From IMG/VR virus record IMGVR_UViG_3300042566_001512, positions 1-64,000 of that record: a stretch of DNA of 64,000 nt, one strand, 5' to 3'. Shown piece after piece: positions 1 through 9,588 of the stretch. Within the stretch, counting starts at the first letter, position 1, and every line of letters starts with the position of its first letter. This DNA comes from a virus. Made by a program: the position numbers and the translations under genes. A model generated the notes under the pieces. It did not search any database, was not told the DNA's origin, and saw only the letters and a list, made by a program, of their open reading frames with translations.

Positions 1-92
1 AGTTCTTTAAACGTAACAACGATACCGATCTTGAACTTGCAGTCGCTGGTATGATTCTGTATTACGTAGACGTAAACAACATACCTATCTAA
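1..92 (+). CDS. C-terminal end of an upstream gene (partial)
   Basis: An open frame enters from the left edge (first full codon at base 3) and stops at TAA 90-92. The last 29 residues end in DLELAVAGMILYYVDVNNIPI-like sequence with no recognisable domain. A strong hairpin follows at 136-170, consistent with the end of a transcription unit. Function cannot be assigned from this fragment. Confidence 0.6.
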   Translation, partial: FFKRNNDTDLELAVAGMILYYVDVNNIPI

Positions 93-135
93 AGACGGTT
101 AATAATGAAATATTACGAAAAAGATTCTTAAATAA

Positions 136-170
136 CATAAATGGTTAGGGTTAAACCCTAACCATTTATG
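136..170 (+). terminator. Hairpin terminator after the partial first gene
   Basis: An almost perfect inverted repeat (CATAAATGGTTAGGGTT against its complement, near-zero loop) lies between the partial gene and terL. The same kind of long palindromic hairpin follows many transcription units in this window. Confidence 0.6.
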
Positions 171-386
171 ACGTAATTATTAGCATTTTTAATTAAATTG
201 TATATACGACCAAAATAAAGAAAGCTTCATCGTGATTAACCTCAAAGTCATCAAACGACAATCTCAGCCAGATACTCTCCAGTGCCGATCCACTACTGAG
301 TTTAATATTGGCTCGACATATAAGAAAAGTAATAGTTTTCCGTTTGAACAGGTATTTGGTTTTACTAATTTTACGGAGAAACTGTA

Positions 387-2513
387 ATGATTTTGTTTTT
401 AAATGACTGGCAACGTTACCCACGAGCGGTTATTCATTGGGAGACTAAAAACACCAGTTATCTGGACATGGCCGCAAAATACAAATCAGTCGGCATAGAA
501 AATAATTTCTTTTTTCTGGCTCTACATAATCCAGAGTTAAAACATGTTAATGCACACGAGGATAATCTCCCTCTCAGAATCAAAACTTTAATAGCCATAG
601 AGTGCCGGCAAAACCCGTGGTACTACTTTAGAGAGGTAGCTAGGGCGCCAGCGATTGCGGGTACTAAATCTGGGCCCGTTCTGGCTAACCGCTCCACTAT
701 AGCCCTGTGGTGGTGCTTCTTCAATCACATTACTATTATATTGACGCAACCTCGTCAGACAGGTAAATCTTTTGCAACAGACCAGTTGATGACAGCACTG
801 TTAAACTTCGTCTGCAATAACACCCAGATTAATTTATTGACCAAGGACGATACTTTAAGATCTGCTAACATTGCTAGACTTAAAGATATATACGACGAAT
901 TACCAGGATATCTGAAATTTAAAGATAAAACGGATACAAACAATACGGAGTCCGTAACAATCAACAGATTCAATAACAAGTACATCGCCCACGTACCTCA
1001 GTCATCTCCAAAAAATGCTTATAAATTAGGACGTGGCCTTACCTCTCCAATAATACAGATAGACGAAGCGCCATTCCAGCCAAACATAGAAATATCCATG
1101 GGCTCTGCTCTTGGCGCAATGGGCGCCGCAATAGACAAAGCAAAAGAAGAGGACGAACCGTACGGCACTATAATAACCACCACCGCTGGTAAGAAAGATG
1201 AACCCAGTGGAAAATATATTTATTCTCTAATTGAAGCTTCTGCTGTATTTGATGAAAAATTTTTTGATGCCATAAATCATGAGCAGCTTAAGAGAATAGT
1301 TTGCTCTAATTCGAGAAAAGGGGCGTTTAGAGTATACGCGTGCTTCTCCCACACGCAGCTAGGTAAAGACGATGAATGGCTAAAAGAGAAGCTAAATAGC
1401 TCTATGCAGTCTCCTGATGACGCAAATAGAGACTTCTTTAACAGATGGACCAGCGGTAGCGAATATTCACCTATAGCCACTGTTTACCTGGAGTCTATGA
1501 CAAACAGCGTAGTAGATGCTAATTACCATGAGATTTTCTCCATAGGAAAATACATAGTCAGATGGTACATAGAAGAGAACAGACTTGATCGTTTCATGAA
1601 CACCAGGAAAGTGGTAATGTCAGTCGACACCAGTGACGCCAGCGGAGGAGATGACATATCAACCACGTTTATAGACGTAGAGACCGGTGCATTAATAGGG
1701 GCAGGTACATATAACGAAACTAATCTAATAACTTACGCACAGTGGCTGGTGTTTATATTAGAAAAGTATGAAAATGTTACACTGATAATAGAAAGAAGAA
1801 GCTCCGCTATAGTTATACTGGATTATCTGCTGCTTCTGTTGGTGGAGAAGGGCATCGATCCTTTTAAGAGAATATTCAATTGGATAGTGAATGAGCCTTT
1901 GGAATACAAAAGCCTATACGAAGAAATTAAACAGCCACTGAGACGCAGGTCCGATGACTTGTACGTGAGAGCAAAGAAATATTTTGGATTCGCAACGAGC
2001 GGATCAGGAAGACAGAGTAGATCTGAGCTTTATTCTACTACTTTGCAGCATGCCGTAAAACGATGTTCTGATAAAATGTACGATCGCGTATTAGTGAACC
2101 AAATTACAGGTCTAATTATAAAGAACGGAAGAATAGATCACCGTGACGGAGAAAACGACGACATGGTCATCGCCTATCTGCTAGCTCACTGGTTCATTAC
2201 CTCTGCTAAAAACTTGATCCATTACGGAATAGATCCTACCAGAGTACTGGTAGAGTCTAAGCCACAACAGGTAATAGAGCCCAAGAAAATGTATTTCCAC
2301 GCGGAGCAGCAAAGAATACGATCTCGTATACAGGAAATATACGAACGACTTCAAATTGAAAAAGACTCTAACATTTGCAAAATGTACGAAAGAGAATTAA
2401 TTTTTCTAGATTCTAAAATAGTTCTTCAAGAAGGCGAACATTATTCAGTTGATGCCATAATAAAAGAGGCAGAGAACTCCAGAAAGAGCAGAACTGTAGG
2501 TTATTCTAAATAG
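387..2513 (+). CDS. terL: Terminase large subunit (DNA-packaging ATPase/nuclease)
   Basis: 708 aa. TerL pumps genomic DNA into the prohead with an N-terminal ATPase and cuts concatemers with a C-terminal RNase H-fold nuclease. Visible: Walker A-like QPRQTGKS at residues 121-128, Walker B IIQIDEA at 222-228, a coupling-type segment IITTTAG soon after, then nuclease acidic motifs MSVDTSDASGGDD near residue 410, LIIERRS near 470 and DGENDDMVIAYLLAHW near 590. The start has a purine-rich RBS (ACGGAGAA) seven bases upstream. It is transcribed alone and ends in a bidirectional hairpin facing minus-strand genes. The phiKZ equivalent is gp25. No small terminase gene was recognised nearby. Confidence 0.95.
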   Translation: MILFLNDWQRYPRAVIHWETKNTSYLDMAAKYKSVGIENNFFFLALHNPELKHVNAHEDNLPLRIKTLIAIECRQNPWYYFREVARAPAIAGTKSGPVLANRSTIALWWCFFNHITIILTQPRQTGKSFATDQLMTALLNFVCNNTQINLLTKDDTLRSANIARLKDIYDELPGYLKFKDKTDTNNTESVTINRFNNKYIAHVPQSSPKNAYKLGRGLTSPIIQIDEAPFQPNIEISMGSALGAMGAAIDKAKEEDEPYGTIITTTAGKKDEPSGKYIYSLIEASAVFDEKFFDAINHEQLKRIVCSNSRKGAFRVYACFSHTQLGKDDEWLKEKLNSSMQSPDDANRDFFNRWTSGSEYSPIATVYLESMTNSVVDANYHEIFSIGKYIVRWYIEENRLDRFMNTRKVVMSVDTSDASGGDDISTTFIDVETGALIGAGTYNETNLITYAQWLVFILEKYENVTLIIERRSSAIVILDYLLLLLVEKGIDPFKRIFNWIVNEPLEYKSLYEEIKQPLRRRSDDLYVRAKKYFGFATSGSGRQSRSELYSTTLQHAVKRCSDKMYDRVLVNQITGLIIKNGRIDHRDGENDDMVIAYLLAHWFITSAKNLIHYGIDPTRVLVESKPQQVIEPKKMYFHAEQQRIRSRIQEIYERLQIEKDSNICKMYERELIFLDSKIVLQEGEHYSVDAIIKEAENSRKSRTVGYSK

Positions 2514-2522
2514 AAAAACATA

Positions 2523-2560
2523 CGGCATATATCCCCGGTTTTATCCGGGGATATATGCCG
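2523..2560. terminator. Bidirectional hairpin between convergent genes
   Basis: Perfect palindrome CGGCATATATCCCCGG / CCGGGGATATATGCCG with a short loop, between terL (+) and a minus-strand gene, so it can end transcription from both sides. Confidence 0.7.
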
Positions 2561-2571
2561 CAGTGTAATTC

Positions 2572-2949
2572 TTACTTTATTAGAAGATCTATGTATGCTT
2601 TTATGACCTGTTTTTTCTGAGACTCTTTACTCGCCCAGGGGTGAAGAAACGAAGTTATCTTCAGTTCCCCTTTTAGTTTTTCTTTTATATCTTTTGGTGT
2701 ATCTTCGGTGCATACGCAAAACACGTGGTAGACAGATAGCTTTTTGTTTCTGGACCACTTGCTAATGTATATACAATCGTACACTGTTTCATGGCAATAA
2801 ATTTTTATTTCAAAGCCTTGATTAGTGACTATGGTGTACCCGTCATTTGGGGACTGGTGAGATTTTCCCAGTTTAAAATATCTATCGCCTTTGCTTTCTT
2901 CCCACCAGTCAAGTATTCTGTAAATTACGTTTTTTAGTCCATCCAGCAT
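2572..2949 (-). CDS. Hypothetical protein, 125 aa
   Basis: I do not recognise a family. The protein is soluble, with an aromatic-rich N-terminus (ILDWWEESKGDRYFKLGKS), a beta-rich middle (YTIVTNQGFEIKIYCHETVYDCIYIS) and a Lys-rich helical C-terminus. It is the last gene of a minus-strand group running from 5560 down to 2572 and ends at the shared bidirectional hairpin. Confidence 0.6.
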   Translation of the reverse strand: MLDGLKNVIYRILDWWEESKGDRYFKLGKSHQSPNDGYTIVTNQGFEIKIYCHETVYDCIYISKWSRNKKLSVYHVFCVCTEDTPKDIKEKLKGELKITSFLHPWASKESQKKQVIKAYIDLLIK

Positions 2950-2969
2950 AAGACTAGCCCTCTATTCGT

Positions 2970-4202
2970 TTATCGGTTAGAGTAGTGCTGCATAGTGAAC
3001 GTACGGAGTATCACGTATAGCATAAAACCTGTTCTAGTTGCTGCAATTGAAGACGGATCTTTTATCTTAGTCGCAGTCTTTACAAGGTGTTCTGAAGCTT
3101 CTCTTATCTTAATTAACATCTCGTCGCTAGAACGAGAACTCATGTATATTCCTCGAATTTTACTTAGCAGGCCAGTCAAATCGCCTTTATTAGCCAAGGC
3201 GGATTTGTTTCCTGTTAAATACTCGAACACGTGCTCCATTATTAGTTCTACCGTTTTCTCTACCTGGTTGTCGGACAGGTGTCTGTAGTTAATGCTGCTC
3301 CATTCCAGAACCTTTACTAGATTAGACGGTGACATTGTGGGCATGACGCTACACACCACGTCGACTAACTCTTGTCTAATGAATGAATTTTTGTCGGTTA
3401 TAATGGAGTTTATGTATCGCAAGTAGTTACTCATGCTTTTTGATTTATCTTTGAGTATCATCTCACCGTCGGTTTCTACCAGTGAACTACTTCGCATTAT
3501 CTTAACACCGCGCTCCGCCATTTCGTAGTGAACAGAGGCTATGTTCTTTAGCATGTCTCTTATTCGACCCTGTACGTCATTTAGCATCTGCACTACTCGA
3601 GTGTCATTATTCATATTTTTTATTACGTCGCGCCATATAGAATCTTCTGCTATCACGGACTCTGCTCTGGCCCTAAGCGCAGCTCCCCAACTTCCGTGCA
3701 CTTTGAGTGCATATTTGTAGCTAAGAGATGAGTATGTGGCGGCAGCTATCTCGGCATCAGCGGGGTATCTAAAATGCCTAAATAATCTAGAGGTCAGAAA
3801 CTTGTACTGTAAATAAGAGCATATTCTTATTTTTCCCTCTTCTTTTAAATCCTTATCTAAATAGCTACTGTTTTCTATAGCGTGCATTATCCAAATGCAC
3901 GCTATGTTAAATATGTCACTAGATACTATTCGATGAGTTTCTATGGCGGGCAATCTATGCACTCTCTCCTCTAGATCCAAATCGTTCACTTCTAGTATGT
4001 CTATAAATAATTTATTTCTATCGTCGTCAGTAAATCTGACCACTTGAACACCAGTGAGAGCGCCACCAAAGAACTCAACATGCTCTTGTTTTTTATTTAC
4101 AAAACTAGCTTCAAGGTTAACGAGTTTCTTAATAAAATCTCGATTAATTTTTATATGAGCACATTCCTCATCGAAGATTGCCTTAATGGATTTATCTCGC
4201 AT
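2970..4202 (-). CDS. Conserved hypothetical protein, 410 aa, possibly virion-associated
   Basis: 410 aa, mostly alpha-helical by composition, with no motif I can name. Its start overlaps the end of the upstream minus-strand gene by 11 bases, which suggests translational coupling. Its position next to terL, within a run with two other minus-strand genes, would suit a virion or packaging role, but this is only inferred from location. Confidence 0.7.
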   Translation of the reverse strand: MRDKSIKAIFDEECAHIKINRDFIKKLVNLEASFVNKKQEHVEFFGGALTGVQVVRFTDDDRNKLFIDILEVNDLDLEERVHRLPAIETHRIVSSDIFNIACIWIMHAIENSSYLDKDLKEEGKIRICSYLQYKFLTSRLFRHFRYPADAEIAAATYSSLSYKYALKVHGSWGAALRARAESVIAEDSIWRDVIKNMNNDTRVVQMLNDVQGRIRDMLKNIASVHYEMAERGVKIMRSSSLVETDGEMILKDKSKSMSNYLRYINSIITDKNSFIRQELVDVVCSVMPTMSPSNLVKVLEWSSINYRHLSDNQVEKTVELIMEHVFEYLTGNKSALANKGDLTGLLSKIRGIYMSSRSSDEMLIKIREASEHLVKTATKIKDPSSIAATRTGFMLYVILRTFTMQHYSNR

Positions 4203-4704
4203 TTTTTACCCCATTAAGGTGCTCGACCAGTGACTCCATTCCGTATACTACTTTTATTTTGTTATTGCCAGCAATACTTAGCAAACACTCCATTACTGGC
4301 GACAGTTCTACCTGACTGTGAGGATCGTCCATGTAAACGACCATGTCGGGGTCTTTACCGTCATTAGTAGTTTCGTTTGCTGCCGCTTTAAAGTCTATCA
4401 GATCAACCGGAGAAATGGTTATTGGGTCTACTGTATAAACTACTGTGTAATACATGTTAGAATTTTCGTAATGGTCTTTTTCTTGAACCACGCCAGCGTA
4501 TATGGCTGCATTGTTGGCCTCGTCTATCTGCATACTCTCAAGAGCGTATCCAGAGGACGGATCTATTTCTTTTTTATAAACTTGTTGAAGTGCGCTAGTT
4601 ATCTGTTCGCCAATAACGCCCTTAATAGCGACAACGTTATTATTGTCCAGTTCTATTATTGCACTAAGTACCGGATGAATAATTTCTTGTTCTTTGTTTT
4701 CCAT
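4192..4704 (-). CDS. Hypothetical protein, 170 aa
   Basis: The start chosen is the ATG at 4704 (MENKEQEIIHP), because AAAAAGGA lies upstream at a plausible spacing; a longer reading from 4752 would overlap the preceding gene. The protein has a beta-rich middle (YYTVVYTVDPITISPVDLIDF) and an acidic segment (NDGKDPDMVVYMDDP). No family recognised. The stop overlaps the start of the next minus-strand gene. Confidence 0.65.
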   Translation of the reverse strand: MENKEQEIIHPVLSAIIELDNNNVVAIKGVIGEQITSALQQVYKKEIDPSSGYALESMQIDEANNAAIYAGVVQEKDHYENSNMYYTVVYTVDPITISPVDLIDFKAAANETTNDGKDPDMVVYMDDPHSQVELSPVMECLLSIAGNNKIKVVYGMESLVEHLNGVKNAR

Positions 4705-4729
4705 GATAAATTTATCCTTTTTCACATGT

Positions 4730-5560
4730 TCATCTATTAGCGCCAACTGCAAGCTTAATAAGGCGGTGGAATGCTGGCGTGTCGTTCATCACAGATATGG
4801 CCATCCAAGACTTAAGTTTATCTTGATAATTCTGCTCGGCGTCAGCATAACTTTCTACAATTTGCTTGAACACCCCCAGTGACTGACCGCCCTGTAATTC
4901 ACCCATATCCATGTCGACAATTAATTCATTGTAAATATATGATTTTACAGCAAATTCTACTAGCTGGGCAAAGTCCCTAAAGCTCCTTGGCTGTATGTTG
5001 CTTAGGTTTTCGTCATTTTCTAAAGTACATCTTAGTACCGCAGTGGGCGGCATAGCAAACACGTCTTTTATCATTATGGTGTTTTCCGCTACCAGCTGTG
5101 CGTCAGAAGTGGAGGTTATTGGTATTCTATCCAAAGACGCCATTATTCCCAATGCGGCGTTCATGCTTGCAGTGTTTTCAGTCATGTCTATTGACGCGTT
5201 GTATCCGTACCCTGGTGCGCCGGAGTATAGGCCCGATATGCCCAAATCGTAGTAATTAACGTTGCTAACTGATATGATTGATTTATTATTAGTTCTAGTT
5301 TTAGGTATGTGAATTATGGTGATGTAGTTATTTGGTTTATCTATAGGTAAACCATCAAGCGGAATCATGGCAGTGACTCCACCTACCAAATTACAATCTA
5401 ATAAAACGCGAGGCCGTAATACCATAGTGAGCATCTGGTCATCGACGTTGGTCTGACTAGTAAATCTATAGTCAAACGTTCTTTTAATAAATGCTTTTTC
5501 TAATATATGCTTATTTATTCTTCTTTTAGTTTCCGCGATTGAATACCTGATAATATCCAT
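4730..5560 (-). CDS. Conserved hypothetical protein, 276 aa, structural-protein-like
   Basis: First gene of the minus-strand group. The Gly/Tyr-rich middle (GISGLYSGAPGYGYNASIDM) and regular alternation of strands resemble phage virion proteins, but no specific family is evident. It diverges from the PhuZ gene across a 218-base intergenic region that carries a promoter-like motif. A virion connector or baseplate role is possible but not shown. Confidence 0.65.
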   Translation of the reverse strand: MDIIRYSIAETKRRINKHILEKAFIKRTFDYRFTSQTNVDDQMLTMVLRPRVLLDCNLVGGVTAMIPLDGLPIDKPNNYITIIHIPKTRTNNKSIISVSNVNYYDLGISGLYSGAPGYGYNASIDMTENTASMNAALGIMASLDRIPITSTSDAQLVAENTIMIKDVFAMPPTAVLRCTLENDENLSNIQPRSFRDFAQLVEFAVKSYIYNELIVDMDMGELQGGQSLGVFKQIVESYADAEQNYQDKLKSWMAISVMNDTPAFHRLIKLAVGANR

Positions 5561-5592
5561 GGTAGTTTGTTCTTTCTTAAAGATTGTAAATA

Positions 5593-5618
5593 TTTTTAGT
5601 CACTTATTATAGATGTGA
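5593..5618 (+). promoter_or_regulatory. Promoter-like motif upstream of PhuZ
   Basis: TTTTTAGTCACTTATTATAG matches the recurrent [T/C]AGTCAC-A/T-rich motif also found before other isolated genes here (23693, 28771, 35473, 38126). It lies about 160 bases upstream of the PhuZ start codon, so a long leader is implied. Confidence 0.4.
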
Positions 5619-5778
5619 CAATACTTAAAGCTTATTCGCTAGGTAGGTTTTCATAACATTCTTTTAAAGGAATTCCATGACAGTACCTTAATAATGGCAA
5701 TTTTTAGCCGTTGAAAACGTGAACAATCAAAGAAAACCTAAGTTTATTTTACCCATCAAATGTAAAAGGAAATAGAAA

Positions 5779-6810
5779 ATGACCACTACACAAAAAAATA
5801 CCATAAACGTTATTGGCTGCGGCGGAGTTGGCCTTAACATCGTCAATATGCTGGAGCCGGCTCGTAATTCTGAAATTACTGGGTTTGCAAAATACAAGCT
5901 GTGTTATGTAGACACTAGTAAATCCAACATGATCAGAAAGAAAATCAATCCGGACGATGTATTTCTTTTCGAGGACATGGACGGATCTGGTAAAATTCGA
6001 AAAGAAAATCACACCGCCATCGCGGCAAATACAAAAGCGATTCTCCAAAAATTCAAACCTACAGATTTCAATATCGTGGTGCACAGCGCATCCGGGGGCA
6101 GCGGTAGCGTTTTGGCTCCGAGCGTGGTGTCCGAGCTGCTCAAGGCAGGAAAGGAAGTCATCGTCATCGTAGTGGCTTCTTTTGGTTCTGTAATTGAAGT
6201 GGAAAACACCACAAAAACTCTCCAAACTTACGAATCCATCTCTGAGCTTCGAGAGAAGAATGTCAACGTTGTTTACATGCAAAACAGCGTTACTGAAAAC
6301 AATGAGTTGCAAATCAATTCTCAAGCGATGCACATGCTGTCTCTCTTGCTGGGCTTGCTGTCCGGAGAGCACGAACAGCTAGATACGGCAGACCTGAAGA
6401 CCTGGCTAAACCACAACAAGGTCACTGGCAACCCGACGTGTATCAACAACGTGCTGGTTGGTTATGGTCCGGAGCTTCGTCCCCAATATACCGAAGATCA
6501 CTTTGTAATAGAGAATCCGATATCTGTGGCCACTTTGGCAACTCGAGACATGAACACCCGGTACAGTCACACTCCGTCCATTAAATTCGAAGGATACGTT
6601 CCTTCTCAATGGTCTACCGGAGATGCGAGCGGACTCACTACTATTAAAGACGAAGCCATCCACTTTTGTGTGATGGAAGACAAAATGGAGTCTATTTACA
6701 AACACCTGGCTAACTTCCTAAAAGAGCTAAGGGCCGCAGAAGGAAGCAGAGTGCGTAGAAAATCCATTTTGGGAGACGCAAACGTTACGGATGACGGGAT
6801 GGTTTTGTAA
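5779..6810 (+). CDS. phuZ: PhuZ-like phage tubulin
   Basis: 343 aa. PhuZ polymerises into a GTP-dependent spindle that centres the phage nucleus and carries capsids to it. Visible: nucleotide-binding GCGGVGLNIVN at residues 13-23, a tubulin-signature-like loop ASGGSGSV at 104-111 in place of GGGTGSG, and a charged C-terminal tail (residues 320-343, basic then acidic) of the sort that makes lateral contacts in PhuZ. The length is slightly above that of known PhuZ proteins. It is a single-gene unit with its own promoter-like site and a GC-rich terminator. Start supported by AAAAGGAAATAGAAAATG. The third signature Gly is Ser, so GTPase kinetics may differ. Confidence 0.85.
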   Translation: MTTTQKNTINVIGCGGVGLNIVNMLEPARNSEITGFAKYKLCYVDTSKSNMIRKKINPDDVFLFEDMDGSGKIRKENHTAIAANTKAILQKFKPTDFNIVVHSASGGSGSVLAPSVVSELLKAGKEVIVIVVASFGSVIEVENTTKTLQTYESISELREKNVNVVYMQNSVTENNELQINSQAMHMLSLLLGLLSGEHEQLDTADLKTWLNHNKVTGNPTCINNVLVGYGPELRPQYTEDHFVIENPISVATLATRDMNTRYSHTPSIKFEGYVPSQWSTGDASGLTTIKDEAIHFCVMEDKMESIYKHLANFLKELRAAEGSRVRRKSILGDANVTDDGMVL

Positions 6811-6834
6811 TTAATTATTCGTTAAATAAATAGC

Positions 6835-6865
6835 GATCCCCCTCATCCTTTGAGATGAGGGGGTC
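6835..6865 (+). terminator. Terminator after PhuZ
   Basis: Perfect stem GATCCCCCTCATC / GATGAGGGGGTC with a short loop, 25 bases after the PhuZ stop codon. Confidence 0.75.
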
Positions 6866-6898
6866 TTATGCTCTTTTTCATTAACGTTTTTTAAGGCT

Positions 6899-7567
6899 AT
6901 GTTAGCAATGGACATTAATAACTTGGAAATAGAATCTACTCTTACGCTTAACGTGGAGGATTGCGCCGGCTACATAGAAACCTACTGTTGTGATTTTCTA
7001 CTTCCTCCGCCAAAGGGTATCTACAGCAATAGCAGGATCGACCCCGTAATGAGGGATGGCGGGAACTACTATACGGTGCAAATTAATAAAGGTCAGATAA
7101 AAAGAACACAGGTCACTGATCTAAATAAAGTTAAAAAGGGTTTATCTGTATATACTGAGATAAATGGAAAAGACACGGTTGTAGTTACTAGCATGCAACT
7201 GCAAAATAAAGACAGGTGTCTTGGTACTCTGCCAATCAGACCTTACCGAGGCGTCAAGATAGTGGAGCAGTTGATCAATAACCAAGTGGATGGATTTATA
7301 AAATATCGCAAAGGTTCTAAGGATCTTTACAGCGGGATAACTTGCCACATGATCGAAAACATAACAGATGAGCAACTAGAAGACGTAGTATCTGTTATAA
7401 AAGAGCAATATTCTGAAATTCGTAAAGTCTTGCGAGATTTCATGGGTAAGCACGATTGGAATTTGTATTTTGTGTCTCTAAAAAGTGGCAATGCTACAAT
7501 TCAAAAGTCCATAGACTGGAGAGCGTACGACTGGATGTGTAGGATGGAATCTAAAGAGTGGTCATAA
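6899..7567 (+). CDS. Hypothetical protein, 222 aa
   Basis: First gene of a dense plus-strand operon (6899-10298). No family recognised. The start is uncertain: ATG at 6899 is only two bases from AAGG, while ATG at 6908 (MDINNLEIES) has AAGG at a more usual distance. The sequence has a beta-rich N-terminal half and a helical C-terminal half. It ends one base before the next start codon, so translation is probably coupled. Confidence 0.65.
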   Translation: MLAMDINNLEIESTLTLNVEDCAGYIETYCCDFLLPPPKGIYSNSRIDPVMRDGGNYYTVQINKGQIKRTQVTDLNKVKKGLSVYTEINGKDTVVVTSMQLQNKDRCLGTLPIRPYRGVKIVEQLINNQVDGFIKYRKGSKDLYSGITCHMIENITDEQLEDVVSVIKEQYSEIRKVLRDFMGKHDWNLYFVSLKSGNATIQKSIDWRAYDWMCRMESKEWS

Positions 7568-7951
7568 ATGATAGTAGCCATAGACTTTAGGGATGCATTG
7601 CAGGAGTTTTCTGACTCGCTTGGTGTTGATCGTCGTGACACTGACTCTATGTGGTACGTGGCAGATTTATTTGATATGCTTCTAAAGGCCGCACTTGATT
7701 CAAATAAAGAGTACAAAAAACAAATAGACGGGTTAGTAAGTAAACTTCAGGCCGAAACCGGAGAACCCAGATCTATTTGTCAGAGCTCGTGCGACTTAGC
7801 AATAACTCAGGTGCTTAACAAAATGGATGAAATATTCGCTAACGTAAGACACATCGATCTCTATAAAACGTCTAAGGACGTAAATAGAGCCAACGGCTCA
7901 ATGTCCGTTTACACGATTAACGTAGGCGAGCTGTCCCTAACCTACATCTAG
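7568..7951 (+). CDS. Hypothetical small protein of the overlapping-gene operon, 127 aa
   Basis: It starts immediately after the stop codon of the upstream gene. The layout (short beta strand MIVAIDF, acidic helices, then a C-terminal strand SVYTINVGELSLTYI) is shared loosely with the genes at 7955 and 8787, hinting at distant paralogy. Function unknown. Confidence 0.6.
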   Translation: MIVAIDFRDALQEFSDSLGVDRRDTDSMWYVADLFDMLLKAALDSNKEYKKQIDGLVSKLQAETGEPRSICQSSCDLAITQVLNKMDEIFANVRHIDLYKTSKDVNRANGSMSVYTINVGELSLTYI

Positions 7952-7954
7952 AAA

Positions 7955-8329
7955 ATGATTCTAAAGATAAGGTTTGTAGATACTCTGCATTGTATAGCGG
8001 AAATGGCCAGCGCCGACGCGGCCGACAAAGAAGCAAACGCGTTATTGGATCTATTGGTTATTTCTGTGTTTTCTGACCACGTCTATTATAAAGAAAAAAA
8101 CGTAGAAGAAAAAATTAATAGACTAATAAATACGATGTCAATAAGTCCAGAGTGTTTAGAAGAAATAACGCTGTCTCTTTTCTCAGAGATGGCCGAACAC
8201 TTTTCCATATTTGCGATACCTCAACCAGCATCCACGTATAAGTCGCCATGCGTATACAAAACATCCAAAGCAACTTACTGTCTCTTAACGAATCAGGTAC
8301 TGATAAAAATGCCCAGAATCGAGCACTAA
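7955..8329 (+). CDS. Hypothetical small protein, 124 aa
   Basis: It starts three bases after the previous stop. The N-terminal MILKIRFVDTLHCIAEMA resembles the starts of the neighbours at 7568 and 8787 in hydrophobic pattern. Its last 27 codons overlap the next gene by 82 bases in another frame, which is unusually long even for a phage; either the overlap is real or the C-terminal part is not the native frame. Function unknown. Confidence 0.5.
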   Translation: MILKIRFVDTLHCIAEMASADAADKEANALLDLLVISVFSDHVYYKEKNVEEKINRLINTMSISPECLEEITLSLFSEMAEHFSIFAIPQPASTYKSPCVYKTSKATYCLLTNQVLIKMPRIEH

Positions 8330-8778
8330 AACAACTAACAACTTGCGTGGTGCGCAGCAAAGATTTGCATAATTTGGATTTATTGCTAAAAAGCGAATTC
8401 CCTACCATCTACGAACTAATAGGCGGTGCAGAGGGGTTGCTAATGTGCGCCGATAACGGCGACAATAAAATAGTAGAAATATCTAAAGATAGAGAAAAAC
8501 TACACGATAGATTGGCCAATGAATGTTACGCGGTATTAGATGGCGCTGCTCAAAACGAAAGTTTTCATTATAATAATTACATGTTGCCAAGTGAGCTAGA
8601 CAGGGAGTACTTGAGCTGGGGTTTTACCGACACTCTTTTAAAACTAACAGACATTTATCGGCAAATAATCACAGATGACATGTCCGACGTTTTAAAAAAT
8701 GAAAAAAACATAGTAATCGTAAATATAGTTAGATCTCCAATCAGGGAGGTCTACTATGTTCAGTTTAGCAGTAAATAA
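8248..8778 (+). CDS. Hypothetical protein, 176 aa
   Basis: The first ATG is at 8248, inside the previous gene, without an obvious RBS; a later GTG/TTG start is possible. The protein is mainly helical and ends in beta strands (IVIVNIVRSP, EVYYVQFSSK), like other members of this operon. Function unknown. Confidence 0.5.
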   Translation: MRIQNIQSNLLSLNESGTDKNAQNRALKQLTTCVVRSKDLHNLDLLLKSEFPTIYELIGGAEGLLMCADNGDNKIVEISKDREKLHDRLANECYAVLDGAAQNESFHYNNYMLPSELDREYLSWGFTDTLLKLTDIYRQIITDDMSDVLKNEKNIVIVNIVRSPIREVYYVQFSSK

Positions 8779-8786
8779 ACGAGCTA

Positions 8787-9143
8787 ATGAAGATTTTAGT
8801 ACACCTTCCAGAAGTGGCAAAGTCCCTAGGCGATAAAGAATTTAACAAAACGGCACCAACGGTGGACGTGGACGCATTAGTTGACTACATATGCGGGGAA
8901 TACATTTTTAGCTCTGACATAGATAATGTCTTAATAAATTGTTTAGATTCTCTGGGCAGCGTGACGGACTACTACAACTGCGACATTTCTTACAATAAAT
9001 TGGTATCGACTATTTACGCCACGATTGTGGATATATATGGTAGACTGGATGAATACATGATACGAGAAAACGTAGCATACGGTAAAAATAATCTTCGTCT
9101 TCAATGTCGAATTGGGGATTTGTATGTATTTGAATTTCAATAA
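8787..9143 (+). CDS. Hypothetical small protein, 118 aa
   Basis: It follows the previous gene by eight bases. It begins with a beta strand (MKILVHLPEVAKSL) and ends in paired strands (NLRLQCRIGDLYVFEFQ), the same plan as the gene at 7568. It overlaps the next gene by 20 bases. No known domain. Confidence 0.6.
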   Translation: MKILVHLPEVAKSLGDKEFNKTAPTVDVDALVDYICGEYIFSSDIDNVLINCLDSLGSVTDYYNCDISYNKLVSTIYATIVDIYGRLDEYMIRENVAYGKNNLRLQCRIGDLYVFEFQ

Positions 9144-9588
9144 ACAGCACAGTAGACGACCTCCTAAATTCGTAAACGTTAATGTTAGCGGATTTACTAA
9201 ATCCGTTTACGAGTTAGAAAAAGACACAGGTCTTATTATAGACTGCTCTGACATCTTAAAAGAGATAACCTGTTGCATAAAAGACAAAATGTGCGCACAG
9301 GTAGAGCTGGAGATGTACGGTCTTTCTTTAATGGAGAGTCAGTGTCACTCTGACAGAGACGAAGAAGTCAATAAGATAATTCGTTTATTTATAAATACGG
9401 GCAATCTGGTTTACCAGGAGTGCTTAGATCACGGTCTTTATGATGGAAACACCTTGGGATTCGTTTTCAGCAATTGTGTTAAGGATAATTTAGTATTTAT
9501 AGAAAGAACCAGTATGGTGGAGATACTTCGCGATGAATTCAATACGGTTACTACTAGATACCCGATGTTTGTTCAAGTATCTTGGTGA
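9124..9588 (+). CDS. Hypothetical protein, 154 aa
   Basis: The start at 9124 is preferred over 9112 because GGGGA lies five bases upstream. It is Cys-rich in the middle (DCSDILKEITCCIKDKMCA) without a clear metal-binding spacing. It overlaps both neighbours (20 and 56 bases). Function unknown. Confidence 0.55.
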   Translation: MYLNFNKQHSRRPPKFVNVNVSGFTKSVYELEKDTGLIIDCSDILKEITCCIKDKMCAQVELEMYGLSLMESQCHSDRDEEVNKIIRLFINTGNLVYQECLDHGLYDGNTLGFVFSNCVKDNLVFIERTSMVEILRDEFNTVTTRYPMFVQVSW